Below are positions 9,020-17,764 of a DNA stretch of 57,393 nt, piece by piece (the first letter of the stretch is position 1; each line of letters opens with the position of its first letter). The stretch spans positions 1 through 57,393 of the forward strand of contig WHSY01000022.1 in the NCBI GenBank assembly GCA_009379815.1, read 5' to 3'. A program made the translations under genes and the position numbers. The stretch is from Pseudonocardiaceae bacterium (GTDB lineage: Bacteria > Actinomycetota > Actinomycetes > Mycobacteriales > Pseudonocardiaceae). The notes under the pieces were generated by a model that was given only the letters and a program-made list of their open reading frames with translations, did no database searches and was not told where the DNA came from.

Positions 9020-9562
9020 TTGCGGGATCGACGCTGCTCCACGGCCCGGCCCAGCGCCGAGGGGCACTTCCTCCCGGACTTCGGCGGATTCATGCCCGTC
9101 CGCGAGCAACAGCGCCAAGACGCCGCCCTGATCGCCTTCCGAGCGGTCGCCGACGAGCAGGGAGACGAACGCACCACCACGCTCGCCCACGAGATCGCTA
9201 CCGACGACGCCGGACCGTTCGAGTTCTTCGGCGCCCTGTTCACCGGCGGCTACGACTACCTGACCTTCACCCCCAGCGCAGGCGGACCCACCGAAACCTG
9301 GATCGCGCACGCCGACGGGTCATGGGTCTGCCACACCACCGACACCGAGGGCGCCCACCGCGTCCGCCAAGGCGGCCGGCAACGCCTATGGGACCGCATC
9401 GAAGACCTACACCAGGAGTGGAACGAACTCGGACGACCGGAACGGCACCGGTTCGGGCTCACCCTCACCCCCGACGCGCACACCATCTGGCTGGACGATC
9501 CCGCGTCAGCACACTCCTTGACCCTGACGTCGGTGTCGGCGAGCGTGACCGGGCGTTCGTAG
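9020..9562 (+). pseudogene. C-terminal remnant of a PCMT-like methyltransferase
   Basis: The frame encodes about 165 residues from GHFLPDFGGFMPVR onward. That motif and the trailing W/H-rich region resemble the C-terminal half of protein-L-isoaspartate methyltransferase-like proteins, such as those paired with ATP-grasp peptide maturases. The N-terminal SAM-binding domain is absent: 5' of the motif only a TTG and about 13 unrelated residues remain, directly after the sigma-factor stop. No ATP-grasp gene is nearby. I infer a 5' deletion and a dead gene. The family assignment is by recollection of the motif and should be searched. Confidence 0.5.
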
Positions 9563-9574
9563 TCGGTGCCGTTC

Positions 9575-11191
9575 TCATCCGGCGAGGCGCCCCTCGATGT
9601 CCTCCCGGAGCCGGAATTTCTGGATCTTGCCGCTCGCCGTCTTGGGTAGCTCGGCGACGACCTCCAACCGCTCCGGCAGTTTCTGGCTGGCGATGCGGTG
9701 CCCGCGCAGATGCTCGACCAGGTCGGCCAGCTCGAGCTGCGCGCCGGCCTCCGGGACGACGTAGGCGCAGATCCGCTCCACCAGGACCGGATCCGGCATG
9801 CCGACGACCGCTACCTCGTGCACCAGCGGATGCTCGAACAGCAGGTCTTCGACCTCCTTCGCCGAGATGTTCTCGCCGCCGCGGACGATGATGTCCTTGC
9901 GACGGCCGGTGATCTGGACATGACCGCCGTCATCGAGGACCGCCAGGTCACCGGTGCGAAACCAGCCGTCGGAGTCGAACGACTGCGCGTTGAGCGCCTC
10001 GTCGAGGTATCCGACGAACAGGTCGGGTCCGCGTACCAGCAGCTCTCCGGCAACGCCTGCGGGCAGCGGCCTGCCCGTGTCATCGACGACCTGCGCCTCG
10101 GCCACCCCGATCGGCCTGCCGTCGGTGGTCGCGCGGGCCTCCAGCGGGTCCGAGTTGTCGCTGCCGGACAGTGTGGGGAACTCCGTCGACCCGTACATCC
10201 GCGTGACCAGACAGCCCAGGTCACGCGTCGCACGCCGCACCAGGTCGGGAGGCACGTCGGCGCCGCCGCAGCCGAACACCTTCAGCGCACCCAGGTCGGA
10301 CCGGGACCGATCCGGGTGGTGCACGATCCCGTGCAGGAACGGCGTGGCCGCGACGACGAACCCGCAGCGGTGCCGCGACAGCAGGTCCAGCGCCCGGCCA
10401 GGATCCCAGATGTCCTGCAGGACGACCTGCGAGCCGAGCATGAACGGCAGCTGCAGGCCGTAGAGCACCCCGGTGATGTGCGTGACCGGGGACGGCATGA
10501 ACACCGCATCGCCATCGTCGAGCCCGAACAGCTCGATGATGCTGCGGTTCTCGTACTCCAGGGTGTTGTGGGTGTGCAGCGCTCCCTTGGGATCCGAGGT
10601 GGTGCCCGAGGTGTAGAGCAGCAGCACCACGTCGTTGGCGTCGCGCTGCGCCGGCGGCGGGCCGACGTCGGCCCCGGCCACGAACTCGTCGAACGAGACG
10701 GTTCCCGGCCGTTCGGCGCTGCCGACGACGATGACGTGGCGCAGCGCGGGCAACTCCCCGCGCAGCTCGTCGAGCATGGCGGGATAGTCGAAGCCGCGGA
10801 AGGAGTCCGGAACCACCATGACGGTGGCCTGCGACTGGCGCAGGATGAACCGCACCTCGCGGTGCCGGTAGATCGGGATGATCGGGTTGCTCACCGCACC
10901 GGCGCGGATCGCGCCGAGGTGCACGGCGAAGGCTTCCAGCCAGTTCGGCAACTGCCACGCCACCACGTCGCCGGGACCGATGCCCCGGGCACGCAAGGCC
11001 TGGGCGGTCCGGTTGACCATGGTGTCGAGCTCGGCGTAGCTGACCTCGCGATCACGGTCGACCACTGCCGTTTGCGAGCCCTGCGAGCGGGCGCGATGCG
11101 CCAGATGGGAGTCCACGAGGGTGTCCTCCCACAGCCCGGGCGCCGTGAACCGGTCGATGAGGTCCCGGGTGAGCCGGGTCGGGCTGATCAT
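9575..11191 (-). CDS. AMP-dependent CoA ligase, cyclohexanecarboxylate-CoA ligase-like
   Basis: A 538-aa ANL-superfamily ligase. Motifs in order are LLLYTSGTTSDPKGALHTHN near 190-209, YGSTEFP near 333, the FRTGDLA hinge near 418, IIVRGGENISAKEVE near 438-452, and the terminal KTASGKIQKF with the catalytic lysine near 525. The N-terminal 45 residues (LIDRFTAPGLWEDTLVDSHL) are those seen in cyclohexanecarboxylate/short-chain ligases of the AliA type, hence the call. It is transcribed alone on the minus strand and shares a 168-base divergent region with the next ligase. The substrate is inferred, not shown. Confidence 0.88.
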   Translation of the reverse strand: MISPTRLTRDLIDRFTAPGLWEDTLVDSHLAHRARSQGSQTAVVDRDREVSYAELDTMVNRTAQALRARGIGPGDVVAWQLPNWLEAFAVHLGAIRAGAVSNPIIPIYRHREVRFILRQSQATVMVVPDSFRGFDYPAMLDELRGELPALRHVIVVGSAERPGTVSFDEFVAGADVGPPPAQRDANDVVLLLYTSGTTSDPKGALHTHNTLEYENRSIIELFGLDDGDAVFMPSPVTHITGVLYGLQLPFMLGSQVVLQDIWDPGRALDLLSRHRCGFVVAATPFLHGIVHHPDRSRSDLGALKVFGCGGADVPPDLVRRATRDLGCLVTRMYGSTEFPTLSGSDNSDPLEARATTDGRPIGVAEAQVVDDTGRPLPAGVAGELLVRGPDLFVGYLDEALNAQSFDSDGWFRTGDLAVLDDGGHVQITGRRKDIIVRGGENISAKEVEDLLFEHPLVHEVAVVGMPDPVLVERICAYVVPEAGAQLELADLVEHLRGHRIASQKLPERLEVVAELPKTASGKIQKFRLREDIEGRLAG

Positions 11192-11359
11192 GTCGATCCC
11201 CTCGCTACACGGTGGTGATCCATGCCGGGTCAGGCCAGGCGGCTACACCGCGTCCTTGTGTGCGAGCGGCGGTAGCTGACAGCCGGTTGCCGACTCTGCC
11301 ATGCTCGGCTGGGCCGCCACCGGAGGTCCCGCCGATATCGGGTCGATCTCGGGAGTGAC

Positions 11360-12886
11360 GTGTTCAACCTCGTGGCCAGTCTGGATCACCACGCCGAGCG
11401 CCGCCCCGATGCCGAGGTGTTGCGCTGCGGCGACCGGCGGCTGACCTACCGGGAGCTGCACGGCCGGGTGGACGCGGTGGCCGCCGGACTCGCCGAGCGC
11501 GGCGTCGATCGCGGCGACGTGGTGGCGCTACTGCTGTTGAACTGCCCGGAGTTCCTGGAGACGACGCTAGCCGTGGCCAAGCTCGGCGCGGTGTTCCTGC
11601 CGCTGAACTACCGCCTGGCCCCCGCCGAGTGGGCCTACATCCTCGGCCACGGCAGGGCGCGCGTCGTCGTCAGCGAGCCGGAGCTCGCCGGGCGGCTCGA
11701 CACGGTGCTCGACTCGCTGCCCGAACTCGGCCACCGGGTGCTGGTCGGCGGCGAGCCGTCGGGCCCATGGGTCGGCTACGAGGACCTGCTGAGCTCCGGC
11801 GGCGGTGTACCGACCGCCGAGGTCGGGCAGGATCACCTGCAGCGGTTGATGTACACCTCCGGCACGACGTCACGACCCAAGGGCGTGATGATCACCCACG
11901 GCAACGTGCTGTGGAAGAACGCCGGGCACATCCTGGAGTTCGGCATCACCGCGGCCGACCGCACGCTGGTGTGCGGGCCGCTGTATCACTGCGGCGCCTA
12001 CGACCTGCCCGCCAGCGCGGTGCTGCAGGCCGGCGGCAGCGTGGTGGTTCATCGCAGCTTCGACGCCGCGGCGGTCGTCCGGTCGCTGCACGGCGACGGG
12101 ATCACCAACGTCTGGCTGGCCCCGGCGATGCTCAACGCCGTCATGGCGCAGCCCGACCTGGACTCGTTCGACTTCTCCGGCGTCCGGTTCGTGATCAACG
12201 GCGGCGAGAAGATGCCGGTGCCGCTGATCGAGCGGGTGCTCGCGGCGTTTCCCTGGGCGTGGTTCGCGGACGCCTACGGGCTCACCGAGACGGTCTCGGG
12301 CGACACCTTCAACGACCGCGAGCACGCGATCTCCAAGCTCGGGTCGGTGGGCAGGCCGGTGCAGCACCTCGAGGTGCGGATCGTCGACGAGGCCGGCAGC
12401 GACGTCCCGGCCGGGGCGCTGGGCGAGATCGCGCTCCGCGGTCCCAAGGTGTTCCCCGGCTACTGGCGCGACGAGGCCGCCACCGCGGCCGCCATCCGGG
12501 ACGGCTGGTTTCACACCGGAGACATCGGCCGGCTCGACGAGGACGGGTTCCTCTACGTCGAGGACCGCAAGAAGGACATCATCGTCTCCGGCGGGGAGAA
12601 CATCGCCACACCGGAGGTCGAACGCGCGCTCTACGAGCACCCCGCCATCCTGGAAGCCGCCGTGATCGGCATTGCCCACCCGCGGTGGGGCGAGGTGCCC
12701 AAGGCCTTCGTCGCGGTACACCCCGGCCAGACGCTCACCGGCGACGACCTGGTCGCGTTCTGCCGGCAACGGCTGGCCGGGTTCAAGGTGCCCGCCGAGG
12801 TGACCTTCGTCGACGCACTGCCCCGCAACCCCTCCGGGAAGGTGCTCAAGCGCGAGCTACGCGACCACGCCGGCTCGGAAGCGTAG
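11360..12886 (+). CDS. AMP-dependent fatty-acyl-CoA ligase
   Basis: A 508-aa ANL ligase with YTSGTTSRPKGVMITHGN near 165-182, YGLTETV near 305, HTGDIG near 385, IIVSGGENIATPEVE near 406-420 and the terminal PSGKVLKRELR lysine near 495. The shorter N-terminus and the motifs resemble medium/long-chain acyl-CoA synthetases of the FadD type. The start is a GTG (VFNLVASL) without a strong ribosome-binding site. A SnoaL-like gene follows after 38 bases, likely in the same transcript. Roughly one third of residues are shared by eye with the other ligases in this window, so they are old paralogues, not recent copies. Confidence 0.9.
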   Translation: MFNLVASLDHHAERRPDAEVLRCGDRRLTYRELHGRVDAVAAGLAERGVDRGDVVALLLLNCPEFLETTLAVAKLGAVFLPLNYRLAPAEWAYILGHGRARVVVSEPELAGRLDTVLDSLPELGHRVLVGGEPSGPWVGYEDLLSSGGGVPTAEVGQDHLQRLMYTSGTTSRPKGVMITHGNVLWKNAGHILEFGITAADRTLVCGPLYHCGAYDLPASAVLQAGGSVVVHRSFDAAAVVRSLHGDGITNVWLAPAMLNAVMAQPDLDSFDFSGVRFVINGGEKMPVPLIERVLAAFPWAWFADAYGLTETVSGDTFNDREHAISKLGSVGRPVQHLEVRIVDEAGSDVPAGALGEIALRGPKVFPGYWRDEAATAAAIRDGWFHTGDIGRLDEDGFLYVEDRKKDIIVSGGENIATPEVERALYEHPAILEAAVIGIAHPRWGEVPKAFVAVHPGQTLTGDDLVAFCRQRLAGFKVPAEVTFVDALPRNPSGKVLKRELRDHAGSEA

Positions 12887-12924
12887 CCGGCCGGCGCCGG
12901 ATTCCACGAACACGGAGGCCGCCG

Positions 12925-13422
12925 ATGACGACTGATGCGAACCTGGCGGACGAACGCACGGCAGTGATCGCTCGTTACTACGACGCCTGCACCACGGGCG
13001 ACCTCGACGACCTGCGAGCGACCCTGCACCCCGAGGTCGTGCACTACTTCCTCGCGCCCAATCCCGGGTCCACCCCGGTGGCGGGGGCCGAGCACCTGGC
13101 GCGCTACTGGCGCAAGGTGACCCGGATGATCGGCGCCCGCTGGGTGATCGATCATGTGCTGGCCGCAGGCGACGAGGCGGTCATCGAGTGGACGATGTTC
13201 TGGCTGCCCGAAGGCTCCGAGGAGCGGGTCGCGACCCGAGGCGCGGAATGGTTCGTCTTCCGCGACGGTCTGATCGCCGAGATCCGCTCGTACTACCAGC
13301 AGCACAACCGGGCCACCGAACTCGACGCGTTCCCCTATCAGCGGCGCCGGTACTCGGTGCCCGGTTCGGAACGCAGCGCCATCCACCCTCGGCCCCCGGC
13401 CCGCGGGGACGGCACGGCGTGA
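12925..13422 (+). CDS. SnoaL/NTF2-like protein
   Basis: A 165-aa protein of the NTF2 superfamily, a cone-shaped alpha+beta barrel used by limonene-epoxide hydrolases, polyketide cyclases and ketosteroid isomerases. The N-terminal helix contains IARYYDACTTGDLDDLRATLHPEVVHYF, abbreviated here as the RYYDAC...HPEV pattern near 15-38. The strands end in EWTMFW and GAEWFVFRDGLIAEIRSYY. Acidic and His residues face the expected pocket, but which reaction it performs is unclear. It follows the acyl-CoA ligase closely and probably acts on the same compound. The last 25 residues are Pro/Arg-rich and likely disordered. Confidence 0.82.
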   Translation: MTTDANLADERTAVIARYYDACTTGDLDDLRATLHPEVVHYFLAPNPGSTPVAGAEHLARYWRKVTRMIGARWVIDHVLAAGDEAVIEWTMFWLPEGSEERVATRGAEWFVFRDGLIAEIRSYYQQHNRATELDAFPYQRRRYSVPGSERSAIHPRPPARGDGTA

Positions 13423-13446
13423 CGCGCGTCCTGAGTTCGGCGCATG

Positions 13447-14367
13447 TCAGATCGGATCCCACGAGAAGACGTCACCTGAACGGTCCAGCGGGTAGAACGC
13501 GGGCCGGAACGCCGGCAGCACCTGCTCCGCGAGCGTCTGCGGCGTCCATCCCTCCGAGCGATGGATCGACCGCACCGGACGAGGCTGGCTGAACAGGAAG
13601 ACCTCGTTCTTGCGGATCCCGAAGATCTGACCGCTCGTGCCCAGGCTGAGGTCGGAGGCGAGCAGCACCGCGAGTGGTGCGATCTTGTCCGCGGTCATGG
13701 TCTTCAGCCGCTCGACCCGCTCGGCCTCCGCGTCGTCGCCGGTGGGGATCGTCGCGACGAGCCGGCTCCACGCGAATGGTGCGATGCAGTTCGACCGCAC
13801 ATTGTAACGGGCCATGTCCAGCGCGATCGACTTCGACAACCCCACGATGCCGAGCTTCGCCGATGCGTAGTTGGCCTGCCCGAAATTACCGACCAGGCCG
13901 GACGTCGAGGTTAAATGGACGAACGCGCCGCTGCCCTGTTCGCGGAAGTGTCCAGCCGCTGCCCGCGACACGTGGAAGTATCCGTTCAGGTGAACGTCGA
14001 CGACGTCGTCCCATTCTTCGCGGCTCATCCTGTGAAAAATCCGGTCGCGGAGAATGCCGGCGTTGTTGATCACGGCGTCGATCCGCCCGAACTCCGATAC
14101 AGCGGTCTCGACGATGGCGGCAGCGCTCTCGGGTTCGGCGACACTGTGTCCGTCGACCACCGCGGATCCGCCCGTGGCACGGATCTCGTCTACCACCTCC
14201 TGCGCTGGACCTTGGTCCGCACCGGCGCCGTCAGGACCGCCGCCGAGGTCGTTGACGACCACCTCGGCGCCCTCGGCCGCAGCGAGCAGCGCGATCTCCT
14301 TGCCGATACCGCGCCCGGCACCGGTGATGACGACGGCCTTACCTTTGAGGCTGTCCGGCACATCCAC
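13447..14367 (-). CDS. short-chain dehydrogenase, 3-hydroxyacyl-CoA dehydrogenase-type
   Basis: A 306-aa SDR. The cofactor motif TGAGRGIG is at about 16-23, VVVNDLGG near 37-44 indicates NAD binding, NNAG is at about 100-103, and the catalytic Ser-Tyr-Lys set is in TSTSGL...YASAKLG near 153-174. The NDLGG and GGSAVVD stretches match the dehydrogenase domain of peroxisomal-type multifunctional enzyme 2. The C-terminal 60 residues beyond the usual SDR core support that. It diverges from a double-hotdog hydratase that would supply its 3-hydroxyacyl-CoA substrate. Together they could perform the middle steps of a beta-oxidation-like route. Confidence 0.87.
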   Translation of the reverse strand: MDVPDSLKGKAVVITGAGRGIGKEIALLAAAEGAEVVVNDLGGGPDGAGADQGPAQEVVDEIRATGGSAVVDGHSVAEPESAAAIVETAVSEFGRIDAVINNAGILRDRIFHRMSREEWDDVVDVHLNGYFHVSRAAAGHFREQGSGAFVHLTSTSGLVGNFGQANYASAKLGIVGLSKSIALDMARYNVRSNCIAPFAWSRLVATIPTGDDAEAERVERLKTMTADKIAPLAVLLASDLSLGTSGQIFGIRKNEVFLFSQPRPVRSIHRSEGWTPQTLAEQVLPAFRPAFYPLDRSGDVFSWDPI

Positions 14368-14502
14368 CTCCGTGTCTCACGACCATGGCTGGCCCCATAC
14401 CGCTGTTAGCCTACCCATCGCGACATCGCCACAGAGGTAACGCCCCATGCAGCCATCCCGCCCAGCAGCCCGCGCCCGCCACGGATCGAGGAGGTGAGGA
14501 GC

Positions 14503-15405
14503 ATGTCGTTGGAGCTCGCCACCGTTGGCAGCACGTCCGGGCCCGTCGAGGTCACCTGGACATCGCGGGACACGTTGCTCTACGCGGTGGCCGTCGGAGC
14601 GGGAGCCGGCGACCCCGCCGGAGAACTCGCGTTCACGACGGAGAACTCGGAGGGCATCGACCAGCAGGTGCTGCCGGTCTACGGGGTGCTGATCGTGCAG
14701 AACGCGGGCATCCCGCGCGACGTCGGCGACTACGACCCCGCAGCGCTCGTGCACGCCGAGCAGAGCCTGACGTCGGCGAGATCGCTACCCGTGGCGGGCA
14801 CTGCCCTGGTCTCCCAGACGGTCGCCGGGATCTACGACAAGGGCTCGGGGGCTCTGGTGGTCACGGAGGCGCAGGCAGTCGACGCCACCAGCGGGGAGTT
14901 GCTGCTCACCGCTCGGAGCTCGGCCTTCATCAAGGGCGAGGGCGGCTTCGGTGGATCGCGTGGTCCCACGACTGCGTGGACGGTCCCTGCCCGCTCCCCG
15001 GACCACGTGGTGTCCTTCGCGACCCGGCCCGAGCAGGCCCTGCTCTACCGCCTGTGCGGTGACCGGAACCCGCTGCACAGCGATCCTGCATTCGCCGCGC
15101 GTGGGGGCTTCGAGTCCCCGATCCTGCACGGGATGTGCACCTACGGGATCACCGGTCGCCTGCTGCTCGACGCCGCCTGCGACGGTGATCCGGCCCGCTT
15201 CCGGTCGATCGAGGGACGGTTCACCCGCCCGGTCACGCCGGGCGAGGAGCTGACCGTCTCGATGTGGCGCGACGACTCCGCCGTGCTGTTCACGACCACC
15301 GACTCGACGGGTGCCGTCGTGATCGACAAGGGGACCATGACCCTCGCGGAGGCCGGCGCCGGCCGCGCCGCGGCCATCGCCGCCGACCGGCGGTTCCGAT
15401 CATGA
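14503..15405 (+). CDS. MaoC-like double-hotdog enoyl-CoA hydratase
   Basis: A 300-aa protein with an N-terminal hotdog-like half and a C-terminal hotdog carrying the hydratase-2 motif LCGDRNPLHSDPAFA near 185-199 (catalytic Asp and His). This two-domain build is that of R-specific enoyl-CoA hydratases of the MFE-2 type. The ATG at 14503 is preferred to the GTG at 14494, because GAGGTGAGG lies at the right distance for a ribosome-binding site. Its stop interleaves with the stop of the convergent acyl-CoA dehydrogenase (TCATGA at 15400-15405). The divergent SDR is its likely partner. Confidence 0.85.
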   Translation: MSLELATVGSTSGPVEVTWTSRDTLLYAVAVGAGAGDPAGELAFTTENSEGIDQQVLPVYGVLIVQNAGIPRDVGDYDPAALVHAEQSLTSARSLPVAGTALVSQTVAGIYDKGSGALVVTEAQAVDATSGELLLTARSSAFIKGEGGFGGSRGPTTAWTVPARSPDHVVSFATRPEQALLYRLCGDRNPLHSDPAFAARGGFESPILHGMCTYGITGRLLLDAACDGDPARFRSIEGRFTRPVTPGEELTVSMWRDDSAVLFTTTDSTGAVVIDKGTMTLAEAGAGRAAAIAADRRFRS

Positions 15406-17259
15406 TGTCACGGTGGCGAGGGCGTCCTGGTACTGCTCCGCGGTGACGGGGTCGGCTGCGACGAGCAGGGGATAGAGCTCCGGGACGCCGGGGCAGGCCT
15501 GCAGTACCGCGTCGCGGCGACTGTACGCGGTGTTCATCCGCAGGGCATGCAGTTCGGCGAGCAGGGCCCGGCGGTGGTCGCCCCGCCGGATGATGTCGGT
15601 GTCCGACTCGTGGGCGAGGGCGGCCAGGGCGACGACGTCTCCGACGAGGTCGGCGAGGCGACGGGCCTGTTGTTCCTGCCGGCCGCGGGGCGCCTCGCTG
15701 AGGCCGGTGACGGCCTCCCTGATGTCCTTGCCACCGGCCACGGCTGCCTCACCGAGCCGGCGGGCCGGTCCACTGCGCAGCCCGGCGACGATCGCCTCGC
15801 AGGCATCGATGACCGGTTGGTGTCCGTCCTGCTGGGACGCCGCTCGCCACAGGTCCAGGGCGCAGATGTTGCTGGTGCCCTCCCAGATCGGGTTGACCTG
15901 CGCGTCGCGGTAGAGCCGTGGGGTGCCGAACGGCGCGGTGTAGCCGTTGCCGCCGAGCATCTCGACGGCGGCGCGAGCGAAGTCGACGCACTGCTCACCG
16001 GCCCGGTATTTGAGCACGGGGGCGAGGGTGCGGAACCGCAGGTGATCGCATGGATCCGCGCCGTCGCGGTAGCCGTCGAGCGCCGCGCCGGTGTGGAACA
16101 TCAGCGCGCTGGTCGCGGCCAGGTCGACCTGCAGCCAGATCAGGCGCTCGCGCATCATCGGAAACGCGTCCACGGTGGTGCCGAAGCTGCCGCGTCGGGC
16201 GGTATAGGTGGCGGCCTCGAGGTAGGCGCGGCGCATGATCCCGACCGAGCCGACGGCGTTCCAGTAGCGCGTGTGGTTGAGCATCTCGGCCATGTAGCGG
16301 AAGCCGTGCCCGGCCTCGCCGACCAGGTGCGCCTCGGCGTTGTCGAGGATCAGCTCTCCGGTGGGGACACCGATGGTACCCATCTTGTCCTTGAGGCGTC
16401 GGATGCTCACGCCGTTGGGTGTTCCATCGGCCCGGGTGCGCGGCACCACGAACAAGGCGAGCCCCCGCGTTCCGGCGATGTCGGGGTCGGTCCGGCCCAT
16501 CGTGACGATCAGGTCGGCCCCGATGTTGGAGGCGAACCACTTCTCCCCGGTCAGCATCCAGGCGCCGTCCTGGCCGCGGTCGGCGACGGTGCGGGTGGAG
16601 CCGATGTCGCTGCCGCCGGTGATCTCGGTCACGACCTGAGCGACCTGCAGCCGATCCGCGGCGTCGGTCGCCACGACCGCGGGCAGGAACCGGGCGCGCT
16701 GCTCGTCGGTGGCGAACTGCTCCAACACGACGACCGTGCCGTGGGCGAGCTCGATCGGGTAGCACAGCGACATGTCCGCCTGCCCCACGAGGTAGTCGAA
16801 CGCGGTGAGCAGGGTCACGGGCGCCGGACCGTAGCGGGCCAGCCGCTCCGGATCGTGGTTCCAGCCGACCAGGCCGAAGTCGAAGACGTCGTCCAGGCTG
16901 GTCAGCCAGTCCGGGTGGTAGGCGATCCGGCTGACGTCGCGCCCGAATCGGTCGTAGCGCACCAGCTCGTGGCCGGTCGCGTCGTAGGCGTCGGCGCGCC
17001 GGGCCAACTCGGTGCCGGCCCGCTCGCCGAGCTCGGTCAGCACCGCCTCGGCCCACGACCGTGTGGTGGGGTCGAGGTAGGTGTCCAGGGTGGCCTGTAG
17101 CTCCGGGTCGGCCGTGTAGTAGTTCACCTCGCGCCCGGACTCGTAGCGGCGGTAGCGGCTCGGGCTGCCCTCGGCGGCGAGCTCGAAGTCCGGATACACG
17201 CCGGCGCCGACAGGCCGCCCGTCGGCGGGGGCGTGCCGTCCGGGATCGGTGACGGCCAT
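15400..17259 (-). CDS. acyl-CoA dehydrogenase family protein, long form
   Basis: A 619-aa FAD enzyme that would introduce a 2,3-double bond into an acyl-CoA. Visible features are CYPIELAHGTVVVLEQ in the N-terminal helical domain and the flavin/substrate loop QVVTEITGGSDIGSTRT with LTGEKWFASN near 205-230. The C-terminal helical domain contains EMLGGNGYTAPFGTPRLYRD near 430-450 and NPIWEGTSNI. The extra ~150-residue C-terminus places it with the longer AidB/FadE5-like group. It ends 6 bases into the convergent hydratase gene. The catalytic base is not certain by eye. It may feed the divergent and neighbouring hydratases. Confidence 0.88.
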   Translation of the reverse strand: MAVTDPGRHAPADGRPVGAGVYPDFELAAEGSPSRYRRYESGREVNYYTADPELQATLDTYLDPTTRSWAEAVLTELGERAGTELARRADAYDATGHELVRYDRFGRDVSRIAYHPDWLTSLDDVFDFGLVGWNHDPERLARYGPAPVTLLTAFDYLVGQADMSLCYPIELAHGTVVVLEQFATDEQRARFLPAVVATDAADRLQVAQVVTEITGGSDIGSTRTVADRGQDGAWMLTGEKWFASNIGADLIVTMGRTDPDIAGTRGLALFVVPRTRADGTPNGVSIRRLKDKMGTIGVPTGELILDNAEAHLVGEAGHGFRYMAEMLNHTRYWNAVGSVGIMRRAYLEAATYTARRGSFGTTVDAFPMMRERLIWLQVDLAATSALMFHTGAALDGYRDGADPCDHLRFRTLAPVLKYRAGEQCVDFARAAVEMLGGNGYTAPFGTPRLYRDAQVNPIWEGTSNICALDLWRAASQQDGHQPVIDACEAIVAGLRSGPARRLGEAAVAGGKDIREAVTGLSEAPRGRQEQQARRLADLVGDVVALAALAHESDTDIIRRGDHRRALLAELHALRMNTAYSRRDAVLQACPGVPELYPLLVAADPVTAEQYQDALATVTS

Positions 17260-17428
17260 GGTGACCTCCTCGACGACGACATGTGCCGACAGCGACCTCG
17301 CCCTGGCAGACCTCGCTCCAGTGCGCGTGGTTGAGCTCGTGGATACTGAAACACGAGTTCAGCGCGGTGGAAAAGCCCATGGTGTCCTGCGCAGCCCCAT
17401 CCCGCGCGCGGACGTCGGGACGACCGGC

Positions 17429-17764
17429 TCACGCCCGCTTCGCGAAACGCGGAACGCCGTCCCGGAAGTCGACTCCGACCCGGTCGCCGGGCGCGAGGTC
17501 CGTCGGGCACCGGCCCATCACGCGCACGGCCTCGGCGAGCTCGACGAGGCAGATCCCGAACGGCGTCGGTGGGTGGTGTCCGCCGGCGGGCGCACGGTGC
17601 ACGGTTGTCACCGCGACGACCGTGCCGATTCCCGTGCTGCGCCTGCGCTCGACCGCGGTGGCGGCGCATCGCGGGCAGGCCGGCCGCGGCAGGTACCACC
17701 GGTGGCCGCACCGGGCGCACTGCTGGTAGACGAGTTGCGCGACGCCCTGGGTCCAGTCCCTCAC
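17429..17764 (-). CDS. DUF35 OB-fold/zinc-ribbon protein (acyl-CoA-associated)
   Basis: A 111-aa protein with a rubredoxin-like zinc ribbon, CARCGHRWYLPRPACPRC near 16-33 (two CxxC pairs), followed by an OB-fold ending in the LAPGDRVGVDF strand. DUF35 proteins are usually encoded beside non-decarboxylating thiolases or lipid-transfer thiolases and form a complex with them, as in archaeal HMG-CoA synthesis and mycobacterial ChsH2/Ltp2. Here its GTG overlaps the stop of the thiolase (GTGA), fully consistent with that partnership. The reaction is therefore inferred to be thiolysis, Claisen or retro-aldol chemistry on an acyl-CoA. Confidence 0.88.
   Translation of the reverse strand: MRDWTQGVAQLVYQQCARCGHRWYLPRPACPRCAATAVERRRSTGIGTVVAVTTVHRAPAGGHHPPTPFGICLVELAEAVRVMGRCPTDLAPGDRVGVDFRDGVPRFAKRA

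Noticed and set aside
13447-15405. A single MFE-2 multifunctional enzyme
   Set aside because: Dehydrogenase and hydratase parts are separate genes on opposite strands, so they are not a fusion.
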